Numbered from the stretch's first letter, positions 1 to 9,107 are shown. The stretch: 64,000 bases of DNA from Paenibacillus sp. FSL K6-0276 (GCF_037977235.1 NZ_CP150276.1:1116001-1180000), one strand, 5' to 3'. Notes: generated by a model from the letters alone, not told the origin. Made by a program: numbers and translations.

Positions 1-375
1 CCATCTTCGATTGCGGCTTGGAGCCCTGCTGAATATTCCTTTATGGATCTCCTATGCCGCTACATCACTCTTTTCTTGACGGTTACGCTTGCTTTCATGA
101 TATCCACGGTATTCCGCGCAAGTGGACTGGCTATTGGATTATCCATGTTTATCATGTTTGCCCAAGGTATTTTCGCTGCTTTGCTTAATCCAGATGTGTT
201 CGAATGGGCTAAATATTTAATTTTCACTCATATGGATCTAAGCGTCTATCTAGGGTCTGATATTGGCCCAGGTGGTGCTACACTTGGCTTCTCCATTGCT
301 GTGCTAGCGGCGTATTATATCGTATTCTTAGCTGTTTCCTGGTTTGTTTTCCGTAAAAGGGACGTTGCTGGATAA
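1..375 (+). CDS. ABC-2 type transporter permease, C-terminal fragment
   Basis: The reading frame is open from the first base of the window and stops at a TAA at 373-375, so only the last 124 codons are present. The visible protein has three hydrophobic stretches, including one at the very C-terminus that ends in a short basic tail (FRKRDVAG). This is the usual shape of the end of an ABC-2 family export permease, where the last helix is followed by a few charged residues. The substrate cannot be told from this fragment. It converges on the bactofilin gene with only 8 bp between the stops. Family assignment rests on topology, so it is moderate. Confidence 0.6.
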   Translation, partial: PSSIAAWSPAEYSFMDLLCRYITLFLTVTLAFMISTVFRASGLAIGLSMFIMFAQGIFAALLNPDVFEWAKYLIFTHMDLSVYLGSDIGPGGATLGFSIAVLAAYYIVFLAVSWFVFRKRDVAG

Positions 376-383
376 AAATGGGT

Positions 384-833
384 TTAACCGGCTTCAAGTG
401 TTCCTTCTACTTTGGAGGAGCGTTTAGCTGCCTTGTCCTTTTTCATATTACTTTTGGGCTCACCTGCTTTTTCAGAGGTGGGCTGTTCTTGCATGGCAAT
501 GGAACCATTAAGCAGGCTGCCTTCCATAATACTGAGTGATCCTGCCGAAATATTACCGTGTAGCTCTCCAGTGCCAGTCATTATGAGTCTGCGATCTGCG
601 GTAACATCTCCATATACTTTACCAGCGATAACGATCTCTTCTGCTCTAATACTGGAGCGCACTGTACCTTCCTCACCTACAGTGACTACACCACTGCATA
701 TAATTTCACCGCTAAAGGTACCTTCAATCCGCAGGTTCGTATCACAATGCACCTTACCCTCCAGAGTACCCCCATGCCCGATCAGAGAGTCAGTAGACTT
801 GAAAGGGACGCGCTGCTGCCGCTTGTTCCACAT
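384..833 (-). CDS. Bactofilin (polymer-forming cytoskeletal protein)
   Basis: About 149 residues. The central part (roughly residues 20-115) is a repeating glycine- and valine-rich pattern with the bactofilin signature (IEGTFSGEI, IVIAGKVYGDVTA, GELHGNI) that folds into a right-handed beta helix and polymerises without nucleotide. The N- and C-terminal tails are charged and probably disordered. The start at 833 has an AGGAGG nine bases upstream; an ATG two codons earlier lies only three bases from it and is less likely. It is downstream of and in the same direction as an M23 peptidase gene, 63 bp away. This pairing is known in other bacteria, where bactofilin positions the peptidase during cell-shape or spore/coat morphogenesis. 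Confidence 0.88.
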   Translation of the reverse strand: MWNKRQQRVPFKSTDSLIGHGGTLEGKVHCDTNLRIEGTFSGEIICSGVVTVGEEGTVRSSIRAEEIVIAGKVYGDVTADRRLIMTGTGELHGNISAGSLSIMEGSLLNGSIAMQEQPTSEKAGEPKSNMKKDKAAKRSSKVEGTLEAG

Positions 834-896
834 GTACATACTCCTCCTATTCTAAAATTGAACTTTTCCTTATAAGGACGCCGAAGGCGGTTATGC

Positions 897-1994
897 TTAG
901 GGTTTGACATAATTCAATGGGTTCACAGTTTTGTTCTGCTTCACTACCTGAAAATGAAGATGAGGTCCTGTGCTTCGTCCGGTATTTCCAAGTAAGCCAA
1001 TTTTCTGCCCTTTGTTAACCTTGTCTCCTGCAGATACAATCATTCCCTTCAGATGCATATACCAAGTTTCAAGCCCGTTCGAATGCTTAATCACAATATA
1101 CTTGCCTCTCGCGCCCATTTGCTCAGCGGTAACGACCTCACCATCCAAGGCGGCATATACAGGATCGCCTGAGTTCCCCGCAATATCGACACCGGAATGG
1201 AACGCAGATGAGCCCTTGAATGGGTCTGATCGGTAGCCGAAGCTTGAGGAGATGACCCTGGAATCGGTAGGCCAGAGGGACACTGCATTAAGTCTAGCTT
1301 TTTCAGCCTTAATCTTTTTTGCCTCTAGATTTGCTTGGACGTTATTCACATGCTCTGCCTGAGTGATCGTCTGAGAAATACTTTTCACCATCTCATCGAG
1401 TATCCCATGGATCTCTTCGAAGTCGTCTTTTGCTTCCTCCACCAGATTTAGCGATTCGTTTTGATAAGCAGCGATATATTCTCCGCCTACCTGTGGTGTG
1501 ATTGTACCTTTAAAGGATGTCTCATTAGGTATTGGCAAAGCGTTACGGCTTGATAAGCCTAATGTTGAATTTGAAGCGGTAGATCCTGTTTTTGATTCAT
1601 TTGTTTCTGTGGCGGAGCCTTTGCTTTTGTTAATCAATGACTGCAACTCCTGTTCCAGCGCATTTACACTCTTCAGCTTGTCTTTAATACTATCTGCCTC
1701 TTCTGATAGCTCGCTGACTTGATTACGAAGCTGCATTAGATCCTTATCCTTGTCGGCGACCTTCATTTCCATGCGGAGATTGGTTAGTGATAGTGCGGCT
1801 GCCTCAGCTTCCAGTTGTGAGATCGACTGCGAGGCATGGAAATGCATAGAGGTGACCAGACTGGAGAGGGAAAGTGCTGCCGCTGCCGGCAGGGCGAACG
1901 CAAGTGGCTTGGATATCTGGAGTTGTTTGACTGGGCGTCCGGCATCCCTTACGACGAGCAGCGTAATCCGGTTATGATCTTGCTGACTCTTCAT
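897..1994 (-). CDS. M23 family metallopeptidase, membrane-anchored
   Basis: About 365 residues. A basic N-terminus is followed by one hydrophobic segment (about residues 28-45), then a long predicted coiled coil rich in E, L and K (about 60-130), a linker, and a C-terminal LytM/peptidase M23 domain. Zinc-site residues are visible in FHSGVDIAG (H and D) and GPHLHFQV (HxH). The domain should cut peptidoglycan peptide bridges outside the membrane. The ATG at 1994 follows AAAGGAG; an upstream in-frame ATG lacks a good site. The gene precedes the bactofilin gene and the two probably form an operon, so a role in local wall remodelling under bactofilin control is inferred. Confidence 0.88.
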   Translation of the reverse strand: MKSQQDHNRITLLVVRDAGRPVKQLQISKPLAFALPAAAALSLSSLVTSMHFHASQSISQLEAEAAALSLTNLRMEMKVADKDKDLMQLRNQVSELSEEADSIKDKLKSVNALEQELQSLINKSKGSATETNESKTGSTASNSTLGLSSRNALPIPNETSFKGTITPQVGGEYIAAYQNESLNLVEEAKDDFEEIHGILDEMVKSISQTITQAEHVNNVQANLEAKKIKAEKARLNAVSLWPTDSRVISSSFGYRSDPFKGSSAFHSGVDIAGNSGDPVYAALDGEVVTAEQMGARGKYIVIKHSNGLETWYMHLKGMIVSAGDKVNKGQKIGLLGNTGRSTGPHLHFQVVKQNKTVNPLNYVKP

Positions 1995-2222
1995 GGCTTC
2001 TCCTTTCCGCGGCATTTGGCAGCCGCCTTACGATACCCGAAGCTAACGACCGTACTTCCATTAGGCTCATCCCGAATTGTCTTACTACTCTATGTATTCC
2101 ATATCTTTCGGGAACATGACAACGGTTTGTTTGAATAAAGAAAGAGAGTTACGGCAAAACCTGTACTAGAGTCGTCGCAGCGAGTCTATTGCAACTGTTT
2201 TATTAATGGAGGGGGTAGGGAA

Positions 2223-3653
2223 TTGAAGACCTTTGCGATAATTCTAAGTCTTTTTATTATACAGATCGCAGTAATTGTATTTATGGAGTTCCGTCGCCCG
2301 CAAAGGGCTATGGCGTGGTTGTTCATTTCATTCTGTTGTCCACCGCTTGGTCTTGCATTCTATTATTTTCTGGGTCGTGATTATAGACAGAATCGAAAAA
2401 TAAACAAAAGATGTACTTCACTCTTCCGTGAAATTCGTTCGTATGTCTCTGGCAAAATTAAGGTAGTAAAGAATGTTACTGAGAGTGGAAATGCTCAGTT
2501 TGAGAATAATAAAGGTCTATTGGATTTGCTCTCGAAGATCTCAGAAGGACCGATTACTGGCCACAACAAGAGCAGGGTATTATCAACCGCGAGAGAAGCG
2601 TATGATGCTATGCTGGGAGCTATGGAAGAAGCGAAAGAACATATACACCTGGAATTCTATATTTATCGTGATGATGAGATTGGTGAGCAATTTCAAGATG
2701 TTATGATTCGGAAGGCGCGTCAGGGAGTTAAGGTGCGCTTGCTTTGTGATGGTCTGGGTAGCCATCACTTAAGCCGCAGATTCATCCGTGCCTTGAAAAA
2801 TGCGGGAGTAGAGTTCCACTTTTTTTTACCTCCGATTAGTTCTCTATTGGACCGTCGTTTTAATTTCCGAAATCATCGGAAGATCCTGGTGGTGGATGGA
2901 TTGATTGGTTTCACGGGTGGAATGAATATAGGGGATGATTATTTGGGAAAGGACCTCAAAATGGGATACTGGCGTGATACCCATCTGCGTCTCGAAGGAG
3001 ACTCTGTATATTATATTCAGTATGTCTTCTTAAAGGATTGGAGACTGGCCTCTGGTGAAAGCATGAGTCATCCTCGTCTGTTCCCAAAACATGCTTGTGA
3101 GGAGCAAGAAGCCGTGCAGATTGTTGCAAGTGGCCCGGATGCTGCAATAGATGCCTCTCAGGAGATGTATTTTGCCGCCTTATGCGCAGCTAAACATCGG
3201 ATTTGGATTACTTCTCCGTATTTTATTCCTGATCCTGCAATCTGCAGGGCTTTGAAGAGTGCAGTACTTCGTGGTGTGGATGTAAGAATTATCATTCCGG
3301 CGAAGCCTGATAATATACTTGTCTATCATGCTTCTTTGTCTTATTTGGAAAATTTACAAGATGCAGGAGTGAAATTCTACCGCTATACCAAAGGATTTAT
3401 GCATGCCAAAATCATGATTGTCGATGATCTGTTGGCTACGGTGGGAAGTGCAAATCTGGATATGCGCAGCTTTTATTCTAACTTTGAATTGACTGCTGTG
3501 CTGCTTCATCCTGATGCTATATCTCCACTAGTCACAGGGTTTGAGAAGGATCAAAAGCACAGTGAATATATTGATCCTGTAAAGTTTAAGGAGAGAGGGA
3601 GAGTTGTCAAACTCGGTGAAGGGCTGTGTCAGTTGTTATCTCCGCTATTATGA
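2223..3653 (+). CDS. cls: Cardiolipin synthase (PLD family)
   Basis: 476 residues, the normal length for Firmicute ClsA-type enzymes that condense two phosphatidylglycerols to cardiolipin at the membrane. Two N-terminal hydrophobic segments are followed by two phospholipase D domains, each with an HxKxxxxD motif: NHRKILVVDG (about residue 220) and HAKIMIVDD (about 395). The start is a TTG, supported by GGAGGGGG seven bases upstream. It is transcribed away from the M23 gene. A second, broken copy of this family is present at 30980-32394, so this one is the functional copy in the window. Confidence 0.93.
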   Translation: MKTFAIILSLFIIQIAVIVFMEFRRPQRAMAWLFISFCCPPLGLAFYYFLGRDYRQNRKINKRCTSLFREIRSYVSGKIKVVKNVTESGNAQFENNKGLLDLLSKISEGPITGHNKSRVLSTAREAYDAMLGAMEEAKEHIHLEFYIYRDDEIGEQFQDVMIRKARQGVKVRLLCDGLGSHHLSRRFIRALKNAGVEFHFFLPPISSLLDRRFNFRNHRKILVVDGLIGFTGGMNIGDDYLGKDLKMGYWRDTHLRLEGDSVYYIQYVFLKDWRLASGESMSHPRLFPKHACEEQEAVQIVASGPDAAIDASQEMYFAALCAAKHRIWITSPYFIPDPAICRALKSAVLRGVDVRIIIPAKPDNILVYHASLSYLENLQDAGVKFYRYTKGFMHAKIMIVDDLLATVGSANLDMRSFYSNFELTAVLLHPDAISPLVTGFEKDQKHSEYIDPVKFKERGRVVKLGEGLCQLLSPLL

Positions 3654-3824
3654 CCGGAAAGAGGACTAAATCTGAATTTTTCGAAGGATATAACGTGTTC
3701 TATTCATTATTAGGGCTTATTTTATGATATAATAATTGTATAAGAAGAAATGTAAGAAAGTATAGATTATAATTATACTTCCGAATGTTTCAAAACTATA
3801 CTGTTAAATTGTAGGGGGAGTTCT

Positions 3825-4733
3825 ATGAATGTGAGTCCACAAATGATTGCCAAAGAGGAACAGAACAAACTGCAAAAGACCGGAACACATAAAATGGCTA
3901 AGTTCGCGCAGCGAATGATCATGTTATCCATAGGGGCAGCAATGATGGCTGTTGCACTTGAGATATTCCTCGTACCAAATCAAATGATTGATGGTGGAAT
4001 TACCGGTATCTCCATTATTTTATCATATCTGTTCGACATTCCTCTGGGAATTTTATTGACGCTGTTAAATCTTCCGTTCCTGTTAATTGGTTATAAGCAA
4101 ATCGGTAAGACCTTTGCCTTATCTACCTTATATGCAATCGTACTTATGTCTATTGGTACTTCCTTGTTGCATCATGTGAATGCCTTTACGGTTGAGCCCA
4201 TGCTTGCTGCCGTGTTTGGAGGTATCATTCTTGGTGTAGGTGTAGGGTTAGTTGTACGTTTTGGAGGATCTCTAGACGGTACAGAAATTGTAGCGATTCT
4301 AGTAGCCAAGAAGCTTCCCTTCTCTGTAGGTGAAGTTGTTATGTTCTTCAATCTGTTCATCTTATCCGGAGCTGGATTTGTGTACGGTTGGAATAATGCG
4401 ATGTTCTCACTAATTGCTTATTACATTGCATTCAAGGTGATTGACATTACACTTGAGGGTTTAGATCAATCGAAATCAGTATGGATTATTAGTGATAATT
4501 TCCGTGATATCGGTGAAGCCCTGACGGAGCGTCTTGGACGCGGTGTTACTTATTTAGATGGAGAAGGTGGGTTTTCCGGGGAGAATAAGAAAGTGATCTT
4601 CGTGGTTATTACCCGTTTGGAAGAAGCCAAGCTTAAATCCATTGTTGAGGATTGGGATTCTGGTGCATTCATCGCAATAGGTAACATTCATGATGTTAAA
4701 GGTGGCCGTTTCAAGAAGAAAGCAATTCATTAG
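3825..4733 (+). CDS. YitT family membrane protein
   Basis: 302 residues. After a charged N-terminus of about 25 residues there are five to six hydrophobic segments (about residues 28-220), with the YitT-type sequence MIDGGITGISIIL, followed by a soluble C-terminal DUF2179 domain (about 220-295; GRGVTYLDGEGGFSG and VFVV-type strand). The family is widespread in Firmicutes and its transported substrate is not established. ATG at 3825 is preceded by GGGGGAG. It appears monocistronic, with an AT-rich upstream region containing a possible -10 (TATAAT around 3729-3735) and an inverted repeat just after the stop. Confidence 0.85.
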   Translation: MNVSPQMIAKEEQNKLQKTGTHKMAKFAQRMIMLSIGAAMMAVALEIFLVPNQMIDGGITGISIILSYLFDIPLGILLTLLNLPFLLIGYKQIGKTFALSTLYAIVLMSIGTSLLHHVNAFTVEPMLAAVFGGIILGVGVGLVVRFGGSLDGTEIVAILVAKKLPFSVGEVVMFFNLFILSGAGFVYGWNNAMFSLIAYYIAFKVIDITLEGLDQSKSVWIISDNFRDIGEALTERLGRGVTYLDGEGGFSGENKKVIFVVITRLEEAKLKSIVEDWDSGAFIAIGNIHDVKGGRFKKKAIH

Positions 4734-4737
4734 TTTA

Positions 4738-4784
4738 AATTATAAGGAAGTATAAGTTTCACGCTATACTTTATCCTTATAATT
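4738..4784. terminator. Inverted repeat after the YitT gene
   Basis: AATTATAAGGAAGTATA is followed after ten bases by TATACTTTATCCTTATAATT, which pairs with one small bulge. There is no long T run on either strand, so it is either a weak bidirectional terminator or a stable mRNA 3' end. Confidence 0.5.
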
Positions 4785-5036
4785 CTCGCATAAACGCTTA
4801 CTGTCCTAAAAAGGACGCCGCAGGCGTTTTAGCTTGGCGCTTTAGTATTATTAACTGAAAGAAGGTATTTTTACGAATAATGGAGCAATAAATACGGTGA
4901 ACAAGACTCGATGTGCCGTATTCTTAACTTATATACCTTCTGTCCTTGAGTGGGACGCCAAATAAGCTCGTAGCATGAAGTTGATGCTGCGGGCTTATTG
5001 CTGTTTTAATACCTTATTATTCATGGCATTCCACCT
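4785..5036. other. Intergenic region with short repeated hairpins
   Basis: No gene is seen. The stretch contains two related small hairpins, TGTCC-TAAAAA-GGACGCC (about 4801-4820) and TGTCC-TTGAGT-GGGACGCC (about 4941-4958). A related sequence AAGGACGCCGAAGGCGG occurs at about 874-890, in the gap between the bactofilin and M23 genes. They look like copies of a short intergenic repeat. Confidence 0.4.
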
Positions 5037-5921
5037 CTATGGGAGCTTAGCGATGAGCTGTTCGACGGGCTGTGGAGGCACTTTTTCCAGAAGATCTCCC
5101 ATACGTTGCAGTCGTTCCTCGATATTGAGCAGATGAAAATTAGAGGGAGATACATTTTGCTGAACCTCTTCCCAGAGCAAAGGCGTGGATACTGTAGCAA
5201 ACGGACGCGCGCGTGGTGTGTAAGGAGCAGCTAAAGTTTTACCACTATAATGCTGGAGGTAGTCAAAATAAATTTTATCTCCACGATTCTTCTTCAGACG
5301 TTCCAATGTGAATAAATCGGGGTGCTTCTCGGTGACATAACGGCCGACAAAGTGCCCAATTTTTCGCAGTCCATCAAAAGTAACGCCAGACTCGATAGGA
5401 ACAATGATCTGCACCCCGGTGGCACCGGAGGTTTTGGGTACAGACAACAATCCAAGGGAGGATAAGACCGTTCCTACGATCGCAGTTGCTTCCATGATAC
5501 GGGGTTCAACTTCACGTGACGGATCGAGATCAATCATCCATTCACAAGGCAGATCGCTACCTACATAATGCAGAGAAGGGTGGAATTCCAAGGCAGCGAG
5601 ATTACCCAGCCAGATCAGCTCGGGTAAGCCTTGCAGCATGATGTAGTTAATATTCTCATATTTTGCGGTCTGGACAAAGGAAGGTAGAGGATCAGGAGCA
5701 TTTTTCTGATAAAAGGACATTCCGGAAATCCCATGAGGATAACGGATGACCATAAGCAGCCGATCTCGGCAATAGCGCATCAGGTAGGGGGAGAGTGCGG
5801 CGAGCTTTTGCAGATAAATTCGCTTCGTAATCCCACATTCAGGCCATAGCAGCTTGTCCGGATTGGTGATGATTAACTCTTGGCCGTCTACAGTAATTGT
5901 GCCTTTGATGGCTGCTGGCAT
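5037..5921 (-). CDS. LigD-type NHEJ polymerase domain protein
   Basis: About 294 residues, corresponding to the stand-alone primase-polymerase domain of LigD used in bacterial non-homologous end joining to fill ends with (ribo)nucleotides. Family features visible are NPDKLLWPECGITK near the N-terminus, PHGISGMSFYQKNAP, the WMIDLDPS segment carrying the catalytic acidic pair, and the TSGATGVQIIVPIE segment. The start at 5921 has GAGAGGAAG just upstream; an ATG further upstream at 5972 would overlap the ligase gene and lacks a site. It lies 17 bp downstream of the ligase gene, in the order Ku, ligase, polymerase. In many bacteria these domains are fused in one LigD; here they are separate. Confidence 0.92.
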   Translation of the reverse strand: MPAAIKGTITVDGQELIITNPDKLLWPECGITKRIYLQKLAALSPYLMRYCRDRLLMVIRYPHGISGMSFYQKNAPDPLPSFVQTAKYENINYIMLQGLPELIWLGNLAALEFHPSLHYVGSDLPCEWMIDLDPSREVEPRIMEATAIVGTVLSSLGLLSVPKTSGATGVQIIVPIESGVTFDGLRKIGHFVGRYVTEKHPDLFTLERLKKNRGDKIYFDYLQHYSGKTLAAPYTPRARPFATVSTPLLWEEVQQNVSPSNFHLLNIEERLQRMGDLLEKVPPQPVEQLIAKLP

Positions 5922-5938
5922 CCTGAACTTCCTCTCTG

Positions 5939-6895
5939 TTATAGGAATGGGGATTTTTGCTCCATAGTGCATAACTGTGGTGGAAGATCCACTCTAGCCT
6001 GAGTGACAGGTTGACGTAGAGTACCAGAGGTATTCCATTCCAGAAAATGTACCTTGAAGACGAGTTCTGGTTTGATCCAAAAAGCACCCTTCCCTCGCTG
6101 AGGAAAAGCTGCAAATGGCATTCTGTCTATATTTAGACTGTGCACCAGTGCGGTTAAGTCTCGCTTATCCTGAACAGTTAGTTTGCCCGGACCGGCATGT
6201 CCGATATAATGCAAATTCTCATTGTCGTCATATAGACCAAGTAGCAGTGCATTGACGATACCGTCACGAAACGTTACACCCCCGGCTACTGCCGTAATAT
6301 CAGAAATGATTTTGCGTTTCTGCCAGCGCTTATCTTTTCCACCGGGAGCATAAGTACTGTATATGTCCTTGCAGACGATCCCCTCCAAGTTCTGGTTCTG
6401 AGCGGCAACGAACAATTCTGCGGGATCGGTATAACTTGGTACGGCCTGAACATGTGGATGCGGCAGCAGTATATCGCTCAGGAGTTGCTGCCGCGAGGAT
6501 AATGGCTGGTCCATCGTCGACTGGCCATTATACAACAGAATATCAAAAATCATATAAATGACGGGAACCTGATGCCTAACGACTGCAATTGTGGAGCTGT
6601 TCTTTAAGCTGTCCCGTCGCATGACCTCGTGAAATGAGGGCTTGCCGTTCTTAAGCGCAATGATCTCACCATCTAGAATAACGGAATCAGCCTTGCAATA
6701 TGCGGCGACATCAGTAAGTTCAGGATATTGCCTTGTGCGGTAATTTCTGCGTCTGTTGATAAGCTCACTGGAGTTCCCGTCGTAATAGGACAGCATGCGT
6801 ACGCCATCCCATTTAATCTGGGCGATCCACTGGTTACCTGCTGGAAGCTGCTCAGCTAGTATGGGTTCAAAAGGAATAATGGGCTGAAGCTTCAT
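5939..6895 (-). CDS. ATP-dependent DNA ligase (LigD ligase domain)
   Basis: 318 residues. The N-terminal nucleotidyltransferase domain has motif I as IKWDGVR with the lysine that takes AMP (about residue 29), motif III near YMIFDILLYNG, motif IV EGIVCKD, and motif V KRWQKRK. The C-terminal part is an OB-fold. It seals double-strand breaks held by Ku. ATG at 6895 follows TAGGAGG with ideal spacing. It is 12 bp downstream of the Ku gene and 17 bp upstream of the polymerase gene, so the three form an operon. The lack of fused polymerase and phosphoesterase domains is visible from the length. Confidence 0.93.
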   Translation of the reverse strand: MKLQPIIPFEPILAEQLPAGNQWIAQIKWDGVRMLSYYDGNSSELINRRRNYRTRQYPELTDVAAYCKADSVILDGEIIALKNGKPSFHEVMRRDSLKNSSTIAVVRHQVPVIYMIFDILLYNGQSTMDQPLSSRQQLLSDILLPHPHVQAVPSYTDPAELFVAAQNQNLEGIVCKDIYSTYAPGGKDKRWQKRKIISDITAVAGGVTFRDGIVNALLLGLYDDNENLHYIGHAGPGKLTVQDKRDLTALVHSLNIDRMPFAAFPQRGKGAFWIKPELVFKVHFLEWNTSGTLRQPVTQARVDLPPQLCTMEQKSPFL

Positions 6896-6907
6896 CAGCA
6901 GTGCCTC

Positions 6908-7879
6908 CTAAGATACGGTTGTTTTACTTTTCGGGCTGCGGCGTTTCGGTTTTGGCGCGATGACTGGAATCGGTCCTGTCACTTCGTTTAGCTGCTCCGC
7001 AGGTTCGGGTGTGGCTGCTTTGGTTTTAGGAGACTTTCTCTTGGTAGCAGAAGCCGCTTTGGACTTGGTCTTTGCGGTGCCGCTTAATGAAGGACCTGGA
7101 TCTGTAGGGATATGCTGTACCGCCTGAATACTAGCCTGCAGCGCAGCCATAAGATCGATTACATTGCTTTCCTGTTTCGTAGGCGCAACATGAAATTCTT
7201 CGCCTGCAATTTTGTGCGAGATCAGATCAAGCATACGCTGGCGATAATCGTCGGTATATTTTGCCGGATCAAAAGGAGTGGATAGCTGTGAAATTAGCAG
7301 TTTAGCCATATCCAGCTCTTTATCGTTCACCACTCCTGCTTCGGGGAGACCGGGAACTTGCGAGATCGGCCGCACCTCATCAGGATAAAAAATGGTCTCA
7401 ATAGCGAGGCAATCCTCCAGCACACGAATAGCGGCAAGACTGCTTTTGGAACGAATCGAAATTTTGGCGATACCAATTTTACCAGTTTGCCTCATGGCTT
7501 CCATCAGAAGCCGATAAGCATTTGTGCCTGCCTGATCCGGGGATAAGTAGTAGGTTTTTTGAAAATAAATCGGATCGATCTCCGTCAGGTCCACAAAGTC
7601 GAGAATGGTAATGCTTTTGCTGCTTTCGTCGGTTAATTGATCCAATTCTTCTTTTTCGAAGAGAACAAATTTCCCTTTTTCATACTCATAACCCTTGCCG
7701 ATCTCTTCCCAAGCCACCTCTTTGTCACACACCGGACATTTACGTACATACGACAGTGGACTGCCACATTCCTTATGGATATACCGCAGAGAAATATCCT
7801 TATCCTCCGTAGCGGAGAACATTTTTACTGGAACATGCACTAGTCCGAAGCTAATGGCTCCTTTCCAAACGGTATGCAT
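6908..7879 (-). CDS. ku: Ku protein for non-homologous end joining
   Basis: 323 residues. The N-terminus MHTVWKGAISFGLVHVPVKM is the typical bacterial Ku start, followed by the beta-barrel DNA-encircling domain (to about residue 250) with RYIHKECGSPLSYVRKCPVC containing three cysteines. The C-terminal 60 residues are rich in lysine, serine and proline, a tail that in other bacterial Ku proteins aids DNA binding and ligase recruitment. ATG at 7879 follows AGGAGG. It is the first gene of the ku-ligase-polymerase operon. Adjacent sspH on the opposite strand fits the known use of NHEJ in spores of Firmicutes. Confidence 0.95.
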   Translation of the reverse strand: MHTVWKGAISFGLVHVPVKMFSATEDKDISLRYIHKECGSPLSYVRKCPVCDKEVAWEEIGKGYEYEKGKFVLFEKEELDQLTDESSKSITILDFVDLTEIDPIYFQKTYYLSPDQAGTNAYRLLMEAMRQTGKIGIAKISIRSKSSLAAIRVLEDCLAIETIFYPDEVRPISQVPGLPEAGVVNDKELDMAKLLISQLSTPFDPAKYTDDYRQRMLDLISHKIAGEEFHVAPTKQESNVIDLMAALQASIQAVQHIPTDPGPSLSGTAKTKSKAASATKRKSPKTKAATPEPAEQLNEVTGPIPVIAPKPKRRSPKSKTTVS

Positions 7880-8018
7880 GAGAAACGCCTCCTGATATTA
7901 GTTTAGCTGCATTGGGTTAGTATGAGACACGAGAAGCTTTTCTAGCCGAATGCATTTTTTGTGAAGCATGGGAAAATATAAAGTCAGGCTTGTGAAGCTG
8001 AGGAGGAGAATACTAGTC

Positions 8019-8189
8019 ATGGAACCGCGTGGAAACGAGTGGAGCGATGCGCTGAGCGAGCAGGATATTCCAGCGACAGTTGTGGATTGGGACAGCATTA
8101 TTGCTCCACCGGAGGCTAGGCAGGTATCCGATTCAGAGAAGCTGGATGCGGAACGAACCCTCGAAGACACGTCACCCCTAGAATCGTGA
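8019..8189 (+). CDS. Small hypothetical protein before sspH
   Basis: About 56 residues, acidic and hydrophilic, beginning MEPRGNEWSDALSEQ. I do not recognise a family. The ATG at 8019 has AGGAGGAG about ten bases upstream; a longer frame starts at 7968 but has no site. It ends 31 bp before the sspH start and is transcribed with it, so co-expression during sporulation is possible but not shown. Confidence 0.5.
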   Translation: MEPRGNEWSDALSEQDIPATVVDWDSIIAPPEARQVSDSEKLDAERTLEDTSPLES

Positions 8190-8220
8190 ACTTTAGGGAA
8201 AATAAAGGAGGAGAACAGTT

Positions 8221-8406
8221 GTGGATGTCAAACGAGCACAGGATATTTATGCTTCTAAAGAGACAGTGAGTGTACATTTGGATGGAGAACCCGTATGGAT
8301 TGAGCGTGTGGATGCAGAGAACGGAATGGCTACGGTGCAAGTAGGCTCTCGACCAACCAATACGCATACGGTAGGCGTCGAACGGTTAGAGGAGCAAGAT
8401 CATTAA
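8221..8406 (+). CDS. sspH: H-type small acid-soluble spore protein
   Basis: 61 residues. The sequence MDVKRAQDIYASKETVSVHL followed by GEPVWIERVD and HTVGVERL matches the SspH family, minor DNA/coat-associated spore proteins made in the forespore. The start is GTG at 8221 with AAGGAGGAG upstream. A terminator follows at 8456-8497. Its presence shows that the organism sporulates. Confidence 0.85.
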   Translation: MDVKRAQDIYASKETVSVHLDGEPVWIERVDAENGMATVQVGSRPTNTHTVGVERLEEQDH

Positions 8407-8455
8407 CGAGGGCTTAGTCGAAGAGTTGAGATAAGCTAAATCACAGTTTTATAAA

Positions 8456-8497
8456 AGAGATCTCTGTATGCTTAATTTTGCGTAGAGGTCTCTTTTT
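8456..8497 (+). terminator. Terminator after sspH
   Basis: AGAGATCTCT pairs with AGAGGTCTCT across about 18 bases, followed by a run of T. Confidence 0.7.
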
Positions 8498-8619
8498 CTA
8501 TTGTGGGCATAGTGGCATGGAAGATTGAATAGGGACAGTTGTTGCGGTGGATGGACCATACCGATATAATTAAAAGTAATGGTTTTCGGCAGGTATATTT
8601 TAAAAGGTGGTAGTTGTTG

Positions 8620-9102
8620 TTGGACAAAACAGACGAAACGGTGTTCACTTACCGTTCTTATAGCCTGCAGGATACGGAGCTACTCGCAGGCACCATAGCC
8701 GCTGCTTCTACGGCAGGGATGGTTATCGGTTTGGATGGCGATCTGGGCGCAGGAAAAACGGCATTCTCGCAAAGGTACGCTCGTCATCTTGGAGTAAAAG
8801 GGATCGTAAATAGTCCTACTTTTACTATTATTAAAGAGTATGAGGGCCGTCTACCGCTATATCACATGGATGTATATCGGATATCGCTTCAGGAAGCGGA
8901 CGAGCTTGGATTAGATGAGTATTTCTACGGGCATGGTGTTTGCTTGGTGGAATGGAGCAGCATTATTACGGATTTAATGCCGCCGCGGCATATGCACATA
9001 TACATGGAAACAGTCGGGCCGGATGAAAGAATCATTACGGTGACCGGAATCGGAGAGCCTTATGGTGAGCTTTGCCGGGGGCTGATCCAGAAGTGGGGTT
9101 AA
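8620..9102 (+). CDS. tsaE: TsaE, ATPase for tRNA t6A synthesis
   Basis: About 160 residues. P-loop GDLGAGKT (near residue 43) followed by SPTFTIIKEYEG and the YHMDVYRI motif define TsaE (YdiB in Bacillus). It binds the TsaB-TsaD complex and drives the cycle that puts threonylcarbamoyl on A37 of tRNAs reading ANN codons. Three TTG codons in a row (8614, 8617, 8620) are possible starts; the AAAGGTGG at 8603-8610 is best spaced for 8620. It is the first gene of tsaE-tsaB-rimI-tsaD, with tsaB five bases downstream. Confidence 0.93.
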   Translation: MDKTDETVFTYRSYSLQDTELLAGTIAAASTAGMVIGLDGDLGAGKTAFSQRYARHLGVKGIVNSPTFTIIKEYEGRLPLYHMDVYRISLQEADELGLDEYFYGHGVCLVEWSSIITDLMPPRHMHIYMETVGPDERIITVTGIGEPYGELCRGLIQKWG

Positions 9103-9107
9103 GGAAT

